From: Novosphingobium sp. Gsoil 351
GTDB taxonomy: Bacteria; Pseudomonadota; Alphaproteobacteria; Sphingomonadales; Sphingomonadaceae
Length of the DNA stretch: 64,000 bases
Direction of reading: 5' to 3'
Assembly (NCBI RefSeq): GCF_009707465.1
Contig: NZ_CP046120.1
Location: 2,943,501-3,007,500 of the forward strand
Under the pieces are notes generated by a model. That model had not been told where the DNA came from. It saw only the letters and a program-made list of their open reading frames with translations, and made no database searches. This document shows positions 1 to 8,450 of this stretch, one piece after another; positions within the stretch are counted from its first letter, which is position 1; each line of letters starts with the position of its first letter. The translations under genes were made by a program, and so were the position numbers.

Positions 1-552
1 GACGTCGGGTTCCGCGCCGATCTCGCTTGCCAACTCGCGCGAGGTGATCGCGTAGACCCGGTTGTGATCGAGCCGGACCGAATGCAGCGCGGCGTCGGGC
101 TGCTCGCTCAGCACGATCGCGGCGTCGATCGTGTCGCCCAGCTTGGCTTCGGCATTGGGCATGGAATCGATGTCGATATGGAGCAGCGGATACATCCGGC
201 GCAGCTCGGGCAGGCGCGGGAACAGGCGCTGGCTGCCGAACAGCGGCGGCAGGCCCAGCCGCATCCGCAAGATCCGGCTGTCGTCCATCTGCGCGCCGAT
301 CTTGTCGGCCAGGTCCTCGAGCACCGGGGCGACGGTATCGTAGAACGCCTCCCCCGCATCGTTGAGCTTCATCTGCTGGTGCGAGCGCACGAACAGCTTC
401 TTGCCGACGAATATTTCGAGCTGGCCGATCCGCCGCGACAGCGCCGACGGGGTCAGCCCCAGCTCGCCCGCCGCGGCCTTGGCCGAGCCGAGCCGGACGA
501 CGCGGACAAAGGCTTCGAGCGAGCGCAAGGGCGGCAGGCGTCGCATCGGCAT
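1..552 (-). CDS. LysR-family transcriptional regulator (3' part outside window)
   Basis: The first 184 codons of a LysR-type DNA-binding regulator are visible; the rest lies beyond position 1. Residues about 5-65 form the winged helix-turn-helix, with the family pattern LRSLEAFVRV, then AAGELGLTPSALSRRIGQLE. From about residue 90 the periplasmic-binding-like effector domain begins (LRLGLPPLFGSQRLFPRLPEL). I chose ATG at 552; a second in-frame ATG lies two codons downstream. The gene starts 3 nt after the stop of the CorC-like gene and is probably co-transcribed with it, which is unusual because LysR genes are more often divergent from their target. The style resembles GcvA-type regulators, but the effector cannot be inferred. 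Confidence 0.85.
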   Translation of the reverse strand, partial: MPMRRLPPLRSLEAFVRVVRLGSAKAAAGELGLTPSALSRRIGQLEIFVGKKLFVRSHQQMKLNDAGEAFYDTVAPVLEDLADKIGAQMDDSRILRMRLGLPPLFGSQRLFPRLPELRRMYPLLHIDIDSMPNAEAKLGDTIDAAIVLSEQPDAALHSVRLDHNRVYAITSRELASEIGAEPDV

Positions 553-555
553 CGC

Positions 556-1485
556 TCAGGCGTTTAATTCGGGGTCGGCGGGCGCATGGAGGCGCAGCCG
601 GTCGACCCGGCGTTCGTCGCCCGCGGTGACTTCCAGCCGCCAGCCGCTCGGGTGATCGAGCATCGTGCCCACCGGCGGAACCTGCCCCGCCAGCACCACC
701 GCCAGCCCGCCGATGGTGTCGATGTCCTCCTCGACTTCGGCCAGCCGCGCGTCGACTTCGGCGCCGACATCGTCGAGCTCGGCCCGCGCGTCGGCATCCC
801 ATTCGATCTCCGACAGGCGGACCAGCAGCGCCTGGGGCGCGTCGTCGTGCTCGTCCTCGATGTCGCCGACGATCTCCTCGACGAGGTCCTCGATCGTGAC
901 GATGCCGTCGGTCCCGGAATATTCGTCGATCACGATCGCCAGGTGGGTGCGGCTCGCGCGCATGTCGGCGAGCACATCGAGCGCGCCGCGCGCCTGCGGC
1001 ACGAACAGCGGCTGGCGCATCAGCGCGGACCAATCCTTCGGCGGGGCTTTTCCTTCCAGGTGCATCCCGGCGATGATCGAGAAGACGTCCTTGATGTGGA
1101 TCATGCCGACGATCTCATCGAGCGAATCGCCGTAAACCGGCATCCGGCTGTGGCCGTGCTCGGCGAAAGTGGCGACCAGCTCGTCGAAGCTGGCGGAAGC
1201 GCGCACGGCAACGATCTCGCCGCGCGGAATCGCCACGTCGTCGGCGTCATGCTCGCTGAAATGGAGCAGGTTGCGGACCATCTGGCGTTCGAGCGGGGTC
1301 AGGTCGCCCTTGGTGTCGCCGCCGTCTTCCTCATGCTCGTCGATCGCTTCCTCAAGCTGCGCGCGCAGCGACTGGTCGCCGTCGCCACGGCCGAACAGCG
1401 CGGCCTTGAGGGTGCGCCATAACGCGCTGCTACTGTCGCTCTCTCCCGAACGGCCTTCGCCGCCCGGGTCGGCCGCAGAGGCCAT
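556..1485 (-). CDS. Hemolysin/CorC-family CBS-domain protein
   Basis: A 309-residue protein of the HlyC/CorC (TlyC) family without the N-terminal DUF21 membrane domain. After an acidic N-terminus come two CBS motifs (about residues 80-205; the second contains THLAIVIDEYSGTDGIVTIEDLVEEIVGDI, split here only for description) and a C-terminal CorC_HlyC FAD-binding-like domain (IDTIGGLAVVLAGQVPPVG). Family members are linked to Mg2+/Co2+ efflux or resistance, probably by binding adenine nucleotides. It lies 17 bp downstream of ybeY in the widespread phoH-ybeY-corC order, so it probably belongs to that operon. Family assignment is firm; the transport role is inferred from the family. Confidence 0.88.
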   Translation of the reverse strand: MASAADPGGEGRSGESDSSSALWRTLKAALFGRGDGDQSLRAQLEEAIDEHEEDGGDTKGDLTPLERQMVRNLLHFSEHDADDVAIPRGEIVAVRASASFDELVATFAEHGHSRMPVYGDSLDEIVGMIHIKDVFSIIAGMHLEGKAPPKDWSALMRQPLFVPQARGALDVLADMRASRTHLAIVIDEYSGTDGIVTIEDLVEEIVGDIEDEHDDAPQALLVRLSEIEWDADARAELDDVGAEVDARLAEVEEDIDTIGGLAVVLAGQVPPVGTMLDHPSGWRLEVTAGDERRVDRLRLHAPADPELNA

Positions 1486-1502
1486 GGTTCGGAAACTCCC
1501 CG

Positions 1503-2009
1503 TTATGCTGCGTCGCGATATGGGTCAGCGATGCCCATCAGCGCAAGGGCCTTCGTTTCCAGCGCCTCCATATCGTGCGCCGCGGCCTCGCCGGTCTCGT
1601 GATCGTGGCCGGCGAGGTGGAGCAAGCCGTGGACGATCAGGTGCGCGGCGTGGTCGGCCACCGCGATGCCCTTGTCCGCCGCCTCGCGAGCGCACACGCC
1701 GTGGGCGAGGATCAGATCGCCGAGCATGCCCTCGTTGGCGTCGTCCCCCGCCGCGTGGAGCACTTCCTCGCGGCTGAGCATGGGGAACGACAGAACGTTG
1801 GTCGGCTTGTCCTTGGCCCGCCACTGCCGGTTGAGCGTCTGGACCTCGGCGTCGTCGCCCAGCACCAGGCTGACCAACAGGTTGTCGTGCGCAAGTTCGG
1901 GGGCGACTTTGGCCGCGGCCCGCGCCGCGCGCGACGCGAGCGCTTCCCAGTCGGTCTCCTGGCCCCAGACGGGATCGACATCGAGCTGGATTTGCGGCGA
2001 GTCGTCCAA
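1503..2009 (-). CDS. ybeY: Endoribonuclease YbeY (16S rRNA maturation and quality control)
   Basis: A 168-residue single-strand-specific, metal-dependent endoribonuclease that takes part in 16S rRNA 3' maturation and ribosome quality control. The zinc-binding signature H-x3-H-x5-H is present as HGLLHLAGHDH near residue 130, and the family block NRQWRAKDKPTNVLSFP lies at about residues 60-76. No ATG is available near the conserved N-terminus. The best start is TTG at 2009, preceded by GGAG six bases upstream (2016-2019 on the plus strand). That Shine-Dalgarno sequence lies at the very edge of the palindromic REP-like element at 2018-2120. The upstream neighbour is the PhoH-like gene and the downstream one is the CorC-like gene. 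Confidence 0.93.
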   Translation of the reverse strand: MDDSPQIQLDVDPVWGQETDWEALASRAARAAAKVAPELAHDNLLVSLVLGDDAEVQTLNRQWRAKDKPTNVLSFPMLSREEVLHAAGDDANEGMLGDLILAHGVCAREAADKGIAVADHAAHLIVHGLLHLAGHDHETGEAAAHDMEALETKALALMGIADPYRDAA

Positions 2010-2017
2010 GTTACGCT

Positions 2018-2120
2018 CCGTCGTCCCGGCGGAGGCCGGGACCTATGATCTCGCCTCACAATGCAGCGGGGACGATAATGTGCCCGGCTGGATAGACCCC
2101 GGCCCGCGCCGGGGCGACGG
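2018..2120. repeat. REPIN-like doublet: two inverted REP hairpins
   Basis: Two GC-rich hairpins face each other. The left one is GTCCCGGC-ggag-GCCGGGAC (within 2018-2041) and the right one CCCCGGC-ccgc-GCCGGGG (within 2098-2115). The outer ends are inverted copies of each other: CCGTCGTCCCGGCG on the left versus the reverse complement of the right end, CCGTCGCCCCGGCG, one mismatch. About 55 bp of unrelated sequence lies between. This is the architecture of a REPIN, a REP doublet mobilised by RAYT transposases in other bacteria. No RAYT gene is in the window. The left end overlaps the ybeY Shine-Dalgarno sequence. Confidence 0.6.
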
Positions 2121-2154
2121 CTAATTTAGCCGGCGAACCATAACCCCTCCGGAC

Positions 2155-2239
2155 CCGCTCATGTCGAGCGAAGTCGAGACATCTTGCGTAACGGGCGAGT
2201 CTGGCGCGCGATCCCTCGACTTCGCTGGGGTTGAGCGGG
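2155..2239. repeat. Degenerate copy of the GTCGAGCGAAGTCGAGAC inverted repeat
   Basis: The left arm at 2155-2182 is identical over 28 nt to the left arm of the perfect repeat at 8375-8402. The right arm (about 2213-2239) is decayed but keeps CTCGACTTCGCT and TGAGCGG. It lies just downstream of the PhoH-like gene stop and can still fold into an imperfect hairpin. It belongs to the same intergenic family as 8375-8438 and 22359-22406. Confidence 0.6.
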
Positions 2240-2268
2240 TGGGTCGATGCTGTTTCTTGCTCACCGCT

Positions 2269-3312
2269 CTAGCTGCCCGGCCCCTCGTACGCTTCCACGA
2301 TCCGCCCGACGATCGGATGGCGGACCACGTCGGCGCGGGTGAAGCGGATGGTGGCGAGACCTTCGACCCCCTCGAGCCGTTCGACCGCGTCCTTGAGCCC
2401 GCTCATCGCATCGCCGCCTGGAATATCGACCTGGCGCGGATCGCCGCAGACCACCATCCGGCTGTTCTGGCCGAAGCGGGTGAGGAACATCTTCATCTGC
2501 GCGGGCGTGGTGTTCTGCGCCTCATCCAGGATCACGAAGGCATCGGCGAGCGTGCGCCCGCGCATAAACGCGATGGGCGCGATCTCGATCTCGCCGCTGG
2601 CGATGCGCCGCTCGACCTGTTCGGGAGGCATGCAATCGTACAAGGCGTCGTAGAGCGGGCGGAGATAAGGATCGACCTTCTCCTTCATGTCGCCGGGCAG
2701 GAACCCGAGGCGTTCGCCTGCCTCGACCGCGGGGCGGCTGAGGATCAGCCGCTGGACGCTGCCGGTCATCAACTGGCTGACCGCCTGGGCCACCGCGAGA
2801 TAGGTCTTGCCGGTGCCCGCCGGGCCCAGCGCGAAGATGATGTCATGGCTGGCCAGCGCGCGCATGTAGTCGATCTGCATCGCGCTGCGCGGCACGATGG
2901 TCTTGCGCCGGGTGCGGATCATGATCGGCGGGTTGCCGAGCATGTCGACTCCGGTGCCGTCGACGATCCCTTCCAGCGTGGGTTCGGACGACATCGCGAT
3001 CAGCGCCTCGACCGCTCCCGCGTCGATCTCCAGCCCCGAGAGCAGGCGCTGATGCAACCCGCGCAGAACGTCGCGAGCGCGCGCGACCGCATCCTCGGTG
3101 CCTTCGATCTGCACATGGTTGCCGCGCGCCCCGATATAGACGCCGAGCCGGTTTTCGAGCTGGACCAGGTTGGCGTCAAACTGGCCGAACAAGGCGCCGA
3201 GCACGCCGGGTTCGTCGAAGTCCAGCTCGGCCCGGGCGCGGCGGCTGGCGCCGCGCAGGTCTTCCGGGCGGAGATGCGCCGATTCATAGGCGCGAGCGGG
3301 TTTGCGGGCCAT
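2269..3312 (-). CDS. ybeZ: PhoH-like ATPase (YbeZ)
   Basis: A 347-residue cytoplasmic P-loop ATPase of the PhoH/YbeZ family, thought to work with YbeY in RNA metabolism. An N-terminal KH-like region (about 25-110, LGVYIGARGNHVQIEGTEDA in part) precedes the Walker A motif GPAGTGKT near residue 150. Walker B follows as FVILDEAQN near residue 240, and GDPRQVD is seen about 25 residues later. ATG at 3312 has a strong AAGGAG seven bases upstream, so the start is secure. It is the first gene of the phoH-ybeY-corC set. About 260 bp containing two palindromic repeats separate it from ybeY, so coupling may be weaker than usual. Confidence 0.93.
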   Translation of the reverse strand: MARKPARAYESAHLRPEDLRGASRRARAELDFDEPGVLGALFGQFDANLVQLENRLGVYIGARGNHVQIEGTEDAVARARDVLRGLHQRLLSGLEIDAGAVEALIAMSSEPTLEGIVDGTGVDMLGNPPIMIRTRRKTIVPRSAMQIDYMRALASHDIIFALGPAGTGKTYLAVAQAVSQLMTGSVQRLILSRPAVEAGERLGFLPGDMKEKVDPYLRPLYDALYDCMPPEQVERRIASGEIEIAPIAFMRGRTLADAFVILDEAQNTTPAQMKMFLTRFGQNSRMVVCGDPRQVDIPGGDAMSGLKDAVERLEGVEGLATIRFTRADVVRHPIVGRIVEAYEGPGS

Positions 3313-3420
3313 GCGCTCCTTTCGCTGCCGGGGCGGATCGCCCGCGGGATAGGTTCAAGATAACCTTCGGCGATCCGCTAGCAAGGGGCGCGAGACGCTA
3401 TCCCCAGCTACGGCAGCGAC

Positions 3421-3900
3421 TTAGGGATACTTCATCCGGATGTGCGTGGTCAGCCCGGCCTTGGGCACGTTCAGGCGGACCGAGCGGAACGCGGGCAGGC
3501 CGGCCAGGGTCGCCGGGTTGTTGGAAAAGCCATAGCCTTCGGTCGGCAGTCCCAGGCCCGACCGGTTCAGTTTCCGGCTCGCATCCTGATCGTGGTAGAC
3601 CGCGATGGCATAGACCCCGGGCTTGGGCACGAACACGCAGGCGCGCGTCACCGGCGCGGAGGCGTTGAAGCGGTTGTTCTTGATCGTTCCGCCCTTGACC
3701 AGGAACTGGCGCGGATCGTCGGGATAGACCGCCACGTTGACCAGCCCTTCGCCGTTGCGCAGGCCTTCGATCGAAACATTGAGCCAGGTGTCGCTGGGCG
3801 TGCCCAGGCAGCCGGCGGGCGCAGCCGCGGCAGGTGCGGCGAACGCGGTGGCGGCGGTTAGAACCAGGGCCGCGGCGCTAAGACGTCTCGGCTGAAGCAT
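3421..3900 (-). CDS. DUF2141 secreted protein
   Basis: A 159-residue exported protein. Residues 1-27 are a typical Sec signal peptide (positive RR, alanine/leucine-rich core, AAA-AP cleavage region). The mature part contains the DUF2141 signature: LNVSIEGLRNGEGLVNVAVYP, then PGVYAIAVYHDQDASRKLNRS and GLPTEGYGFSNN. DUF2141 proteins are common in sphingomonads and Bacteroidetes; their function is unknown and they probably fold as a periplasmic beta-sandwich. It is a single-gene unit with its own upstream region, which contains a perfect 16-bp palindrome at 3923-3938. Confidence 0.88.
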   Translation of the reverse strand: MLQPRRLSAAALVLTAATAFAAPAAAAPAGCLGTPSDTWLNVSIEGLRNGEGLVNVAVYPDDPRQFLVKGGTIKNNRFNASAPVTRACVFVPKPGVYAIAVYHDQDASRKLNRSGLGLPTEGYGFSNNPATLAGLPAFRSVRLNVPKAGLTTHIRMKYP

Positions 3901-4209
3901 GATGACATTCCCGATTGCTGAGTTGGGCGCGCGCCCAAATGGGGCGGTATTCGGCGCGGTTCAAGCGCAAGGTTCGTCCCCGCGCCGTCCGGGCCAATGC
4001 GGTTGGGGCGCTGAATGCGTGGTGAATTCGTCGTTCAGGCCCGGACGCGCGAGATCGCTTCGGGGGCGAAAGCCCGCGGGCCAAACTCCGGCCCCGCCGA
4101 TCGCGCGCCGGTTGTACCGTCCCGTTATGCAACCAGCGACATCTAGTGTGGAAAAGCGCCGGTTCGCCGCTTGTCGCCCCAAGGGGTGGTGGCTAACCCC
4201 GCCGCAGCC
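3901..4209. promoter_or_regulatory. Divergent intergenic region with a 16-bp palindrome
   Basis: This 309-bp gap lies between the divergently transcribed DUF2141 gene and rpe, so both promoters must be here. The only striking element is the perfect palindrome TTGGGCGCGCGCCCAA at 3923-3938, 23 bp upstream of the DUF2141 start, suitable for a dimeric regulator. I see no convincing sigma-70 boxes, small gene or terminator in the rest. Confidence 0.4.
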
Positions 4210-4872
4210 ATGGCCACCCCGCTCATCGCCCCCTCGATCCTCTCGGCCGATTTCGCGCGGCTGGGCGAGGAAGTGCGCGCGATCGACGCCGCCGGGTGCG
4301 ACTGGATCCACATCGACGTGATGGACGGGCACTTCGTCCCCAACCTCACCATCGGTCCGGGCGTGGTCAAGGCGTTGCGCCCGCATACCGCCAAGCCGTT
4401 CGACGTCCACCTGATGATCTCGCCGGTCGACGGCTTCCTTCAGGCATTCGCCGACGCCGGGGCTGACGTCATCACCGTCCATCCCGAGGCCGGGCCGCAC
4501 ACCCACCGCACCGTCCAGGCGATCCATGCGTTGGGCAAGAAGGCGGGGGTCTCGCTCAACCCCGCGACCCCGGCCAAGATGCTCGACTACCTGATCGACG
4601 ACGTCGATCTGGTCCTGATCATGAGCGTCAACCCCGGGTTCGGCGGGCAAAGCTTCATCGCCAGCCAGCTCCGCAAGATCGAGGCGGTGCGCAAGATGAT
4701 CGACAAGACCGGGCGCGATATCCGGCTCGAGGTCGATGGTGGGATCGATACCGTCACCGCCCCCCAGGCCGTCGCCGCGGGGGCCGACGTGCTGGTCGCC
4801 GGAACCGCGACCTTCCGCGGCGGGCCGGATTGCTACGCCGCCAATATCGCCGCGCTCAAGACGGGCGCCTGA
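4210..4872 (+). CDS. rpe: Ribulose-phosphate 3-epimerase
   Basis: A 220-residue TIM-barrel enzyme interconverting ribulose 5-phosphate and xylulose 5-phosphate in the pentose phosphate pathway. The N-terminus [16 protein letters not shown] carries the catalytic serine, [14 protein letters not shown] the metal histidine and catalytic aspartate, and [12 protein letters not shown] and EVDGGI the later loops and second catalytic aspartate. An in-frame ATG at 4171 would add 13 residues. ATG at 4210 matches the usual start ([11 protein letters not shown]) and is preferred. The heparinase-like gene follows after 3 bp and purH after 1 bp more, so the three form an operon. Confidence 0.95.
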   Translation: MATPLIAPSILSADFARLGEEVRAIDAAGCDWIHIDVMDGHFVPNLTIGPGVVKALRPHTAKPFDVHLMISPVDGFLQAFADAGADVITVHPEAGPHTHRTVQAIHALGKKAGVSLNPATPAKMLDYLIDDVDLVLIMSVNPGFGGQSFIASQLRKIEAVRKMIDKTGRDIRLEVDGGIDTVTAPQAVAAGADVLVAGTATFRGGPDCYAANIAALKTGA

Positions 4873-4875
4873 GGA

Positions 4876-6768
4876 ATGGCGGAGCGCGGCGAACTCGGTC
4901 TGCTGCCCCGCCAGGCCGGTGACGAAAAGCCCGATACGCCCGCACCAGCACTGCCCTTGACCGCATCGGGCAGCGGCGACGCGGCGTACATCACCAATGC
5001 TACGGCGGCGGATCGCGTGATCGAGCCGGGCCGCGCACTGGCGCTGGCCGATTTCGCCCCGCCCTCGCTGGGCGCGGGCGAGCGGCTGGTGCGTCTCGCC
5101 TATCGCCTGGGCGTTCCGGGCGGGGTCTTGCGCTCGCCGTTCCGCAAGGCGCCCCGGGCGCGGCTGCTGGCGACGGTCGAGAACCCGCTTCCCGGCCAGC
5201 GCGCCGCGGGAACCGCGCTGCGCGCCGGGTGGCTGGCGGTGTGCGGCGGACGGCTGGCGCTGGGCGATCTCGACTACGCCAGCAAGACCATCACCCCCCC
5301 GTTCGAGCGCGCGCTCCACGGGTTCCGCTGGCTCGATGATCTGGCCGCCAGCGGTCCACGCGAAACCGGCACGGCGATCGCCGAACGGCTGCTGGCGGAC
5401 TGGCTCGAAGCCCATCCCCGCCCGGGCAAGGGCGTTGCGTGGAGCGTGGGCAACACCGGGCAGCGCCTGCTCGCCTGGCTGATCCACGCCCCGCTGATCC
5501 TGTCGGGCCACGACAAGGCGTTTCGCGGACAGGTGCTCGCCGCGCTCGACGGGACGGCGCGCTGGCTCGATCGCCATGTCGGCAAGGCGGAGGACCGCCT
5601 GGGCGAGGTAGCCGGATGGTGCGCCATCGTCGCCGCCGGGTTGCTCCTGCCCGAAGGCAAGCCGCGGCGGCTCTATGGCGAGGCCGGACTGCTGCGCGCG
5701 ATGGGGGAGCTGATCGGCGACGACGGCGGGGTCCTGTCGCGCAGCCCGCTCGCCCAGATCGAGGCGATCGAGCTTCTGGTGCGCCTGTCGGCCTGCTATC
5801 GGGCGACCCGCCGCGATCCGCCCGAGGCGATCCCGGCAATGCTGGCGCTGCTGGTTCCGCCGCTGCTCGGCCTGCTCCACGGCGACGGCGGCTTGAGCAA
5901 CTGGCAGGGCGCCGGCGGCATCGAGGCGGCGCGGATCGACGCGTTGGTCGCCGCCAGCGGGGTCCGCGCCCGCCCGCTGCGCGAGGCGCGGCAATGGGGC
6001 TATCAGCGCGCGAGCGCCGGCCCGCCGCGCACCGCCACGGTGCTGGTGTTCGACGCCGCTCCGCCGCCGCTCGCGCGCCATGCCCGCCACGGTTGCGCCT
6101 CGACCCTGGCGTTCGAGCTGTCGGCGGGCAAGCAGCGGCTGGTGGTCAACTGCGGCGGCGCGGCGTTCGCCGGGGGCGCGATCCCGGTGCGGCTGGCGCA
6201 AGGCCTGCGCGCCACCGCCGCGCACTCGACGCTGGCGCTGGACGACACCAATTCCACCGCGGTGCTGATCAACGGGCGCCTGGGCGCGGGGGTCGACGAG
6301 GTCGAGGTCGAGCGCCGCCAGGTCGTGGCCGACGCCGGCCGCCGCGGCGCCACCCGGATCGAGGCCGCACACGACGGTTACGCCCCGCGCTTCGGGCTGA
6401 CGCATCGCCGCATCCTGCTGTTGCGCGACGACGGCGGCGAACTGGTCGGCGAGGACCAGCTCGTGCCCAGCGGCCGCCGGGGCAAGCGCGGCAAGGTGGG
6501 CTTCGCGATCCGCTTCCACCTCGCCCCGGGGGTCGAGCCGTATCTGTCGGAGGACGGCCGCGGGGTGGCGCTCGCGCTGCCCGACGGCAGCCACTGGCAG
6601 TTCCGCAGCGGTGCCAGGGACGACGGCGTCGGCGTCGCACTCGACGACAGCCTGTGGGTCGATGGCCAGGGCCGCCCGCAGGCGACCAAGCAGCTCGTGA
6701 TCTCGGGCATGGTGTCGCGCGGCGGCGGCAGTTTCCCGTGGGTGTTCAAGCGGATGAGGGACGTTTGA
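4876..6768 (+). CDS. Heparinase II/III family protein
   Basis: A 630-residue protein resembling the alginate/heparin lyase superfamily. An all-alpha toroid occupies roughly residues 60-340 ([34 protein letters not shown]). A C-terminal beta-sandwich, Hepar_II_III, occupies about 385-615 ([20 protein letters not shown] in part, then [21 protein letters not shown]). No signal peptide is visible, so it may not be an exported polysaccharide lyase. In sphingomonads this gene regularly sits between rpe (or rsmB) and purH. The substrate is unknown; envelope polysaccharide turnover is only a guess. It is tightly packed with rpe and with purH. Confidence 0.82.
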   Translation: MAERGELGLLPRQAGDEKPDTPAPALPLTASGSGDAAYITNATAADRVIEPGRALALADFAPPSLGAGERLVRLAYRLGVPGGVLRSPFRKAPRARLLATVENPLPGQRAAGTALRAGWLAVCGGRLALGDLDYASKTITPPFERALHGFRWLDDLAASGPRETGTAIAERLLADWLEAHPRPGKGVAWSVGNTGQRLLAWLIHAPLILSGHDKAFRGQVLAALDGTARWLDRHVGKAEDRLGEVAGWCAIVAAGLLLPEGKPRRLYGEAGLLRAMGELIGDDGGVLSRSPLAQIEAIELLVRLSACYRATRRDPPEAIPAMLALLVPPLLGLLHGDGGLSNWQGAGGIEAARIDALVAASGVRARPLREARQWGYQRASAGPPRTATVLVFDAAPPPLARHARHGCASTLAFELSAGKQRLVVNCGGAAFAGGAIPVRLAQGLRATAAHSTLALDDTNSTAVLINGRLGAGVDEVEVERRQVVADAGRRGATRIEAAHDGYAPRFGLTHRRILLLRDDGGELVGEDQLVPSGRRGKRGKVGFAIRFHLAPGVEPYLSEDGRGVALALPDGSHWQFRSGARDDGVGVALDDSLWVDGQGRPQATKQLVISGMVSRGGGSFPWVFKRMRDV

Positions 6769-6769
6769 G

Positions 6770-8359
6770 GTGACTGAGGTAACCGTTCGCCGGGCATTGC
6801 TTTCGGTCTCGGACAAGACCGGGCTGGCCGAACTGGGCCAGGCCCTGGCGGCGCGCGGGGTGGAGCTCGTGTCCACCGGCGGGACGGCCAGGGCGCTGCG
6901 CGACGCCGGCCTGAGCGTGCGCGACATCTCCGATCTGACCGGGTTTCCCGAGATGATGGACGGGCGGGTCAAGACGCTCCACCCGATGGTCCACGGCGGG
7001 CTGCTGGCGGTGCGCGACGATCCCGCGCACGCCGCGGCGATGGCCGACCACGCGATCGGCGCGATCGACCTGGTGGTGGTCAACCTCTATCCGTTCGAGG
7101 CGACCGTGATGCGCGGCGCGGATCGCGACACGATCATCGAGAACATCGACATCGGCGGGCCCAGTATGGTTCGTTCGGCGGCGAAAAATCACCGGTATGT
7201 CACTATTCTGACCGACGCCGCCGACTATCCCGCGCTGCTCGCCGAACTCGACGCGACCGGAGGCGCGACCACGCTCGCGTTCCGCAAGCGAATGGCCGCG
7301 CGGGCGTTTTCGGCGACCGCCGCCTACGACGCGATGATCAGCCAATGGTTCGCCTTCGCCGATCAGCAGCAGCTGTTCCCCGAGATGCTCGCCGTCAACG
7401 GCAAGCGGGTGAGCGAACTGCGCTATGGCGAAAACCCCCACCAGCGCGCCGCGCTCTACACGCCCGTGGGCCCGCACGGCAAAGGCATCGCCCAGGCCGA
7501 ACAGGTCCAGGGCAAGGAGCTCAGCTACAACAACTACGCCGACGCCGACGCCGCCCTCGAACTCGCCGCCGAATTTCGCGGGCAGGACCCGGCGGTGGTC
7601 ATCGTCAAGCACGCCAACCCGTGCGGCGTGGCGCAAGGCGCGTCGCTGATCGAGGCATGGCAGGCGGCGCTGGCCTGCGACGACGTCTCCGCGTTCGGCG
7701 GGATCGTCGCGGTCAACCGCCCGCTCGACGGCGCAACGGCGGAAGCGATCTGCGCGATCTTCACCGAGGTGGTGGTCGCGCCCGCCGCCGACGAGGCCGC
7801 GCGCGCGATCTTCGCGAGGAAGAAGAACCTGCGCCTGCTGCTGACCGGCGACCTGCCCGATCCGCGCCGCGGCGGGCTGACGATCAAGCCGATCACCGGC
7901 GGGCTGCTCGTCCAGAGCCGTGACAACGGCGCGATTTCGGCGAGCGACCTCAAGATCGTGACCAGGCGCGCGCCGACCGAGCAGGAACTAAAAGACTGCC
8001 TGTTCGCCTGGACCGTCGCCCGCCACGTCAAGTCGAACGCGATCGTCTATGCCAAGGACGGCGTCACCGCCGGGATCGGCGCGGGCCAGATGAACCGCCG
8101 CGACAGTTCGCGGATCGCGGCGATGAAGGCTGCGGAGGCCGCGGAGAAATTCGGCTGGGCGCAATCGCGCACGGTCGGCTCGGCGGTCGCCAGCGACGCC
8201 TTCTTTCCCTTCGCCGACGGCCTGCTCGCCGCTGCCGAAGCGGGCGCGACCGCGGTGATCCAGCCCGGCGGCTCGATCCGCGACGAGGAAGTCGTCGCGG
8301 CGGCGGACGAAGCGGGTCTGGCGATGGTCTTCACCGGAATGCGCCACTTCCGGCATTAG
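6770..8359 (+). CDS. purH: Bifunctional AICAR transformylase / IMP cyclohydrolase
   Basis: A 529-residue enzyme for the last two steps of de novo IMP synthesis. The N-terminal MGS-like cyclohydrolase domain (about 1-200) includes [29 protein letters not shown] and NLYPFE. The C-terminal transformylase part has [26 protein letters not shown] with the catalytic Lys-His pair, [14 protein letters not shown] and the end motif [20 protein letters not shown]. The start is GTG at 6770, one base after the heparinase-like stop. Length is normal for the family. Confidence 0.97.
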   Translation: MTEVTVRRALLSVSDKTGLAELGQALAARGVELVSTGGTARALRDAGLSVRDISDLTGFPEMMDGRVKTLHPMVHGGLLAVRDDPAHAAAMADHAIGAIDLVVVNLYPFEATVMRGADRDTIIENIDIGGPSMVRSAAKNHRYVTILTDAADYPALLAELDATGGATTLAFRKRMAARAFSATAAYDAMISQWFAFADQQQLFPEMLAVNGKRVSELRYGENPHQRAALYTPVGPHGKGIAQAEQVQGKELSYNNYADADAALELAAEFRGQDPAVVIVKHANPCGVAQGASLIEAWQAALACDDVSAFGGIVAVNRPLDGATAEAICAIFTEVVVAPAADEAARAIFARKKNLRLLLTGDLPDPRRGGLTIKPITGGLLVQSRDNGAISASDLKIVTRRAPTEQELKDCLFAWTVARHVKSNAIVYAKDGVTAGIGAGQMNRRDSSRIAAMKAAEAAEKFGWAQSRTVGSAVASDAFFPFADGLLAAAEAGATAVIQPGGSIRDEEVVAAADEAGLAMVFTGMRHFRH

Positions 8360-8374
8360 GTGATCAACCAAACC

Positions 8375-8438
8375 CCGCTCATGTCGAGCGAAGTCGAGAC
8401 ATCCCGCGAAATGTCTCGACTTCGCTCGACATGAGCGG
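8375..8438. terminator. Perfect 28-bp inverted repeat between convergent genes
   Basis: Left arm 8375-8402 and right arm 8411-8438 are exact reverse complements over 28 nt, separated by an 8-nt loop. The core is GTCGAGCGAAGTCGAGAC. It lies 15 bp after the purH stop and 12 bp before the stop of the convergent NDUFA9-like gene, so it would form a very stable hairpin in either transcript and could act as a bidirectional terminator. No U-tract follows. The core also occurs at 2155 and 22359. Confidence 0.7.
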
Positions 8439-8450
8439 ACTCGGCAAAGT

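Noticed and set aside
3961-7083. A 1040-codon open frame on the minus strand across rpe and the heparinase-like gene
   Set aside because: It lies entirely antisense to two well-supported genes, has low-complexity Arg/Ala/Gln composition and no recognisable domain. In GC-rich DNA the third-position bias keeps antisense frames open.
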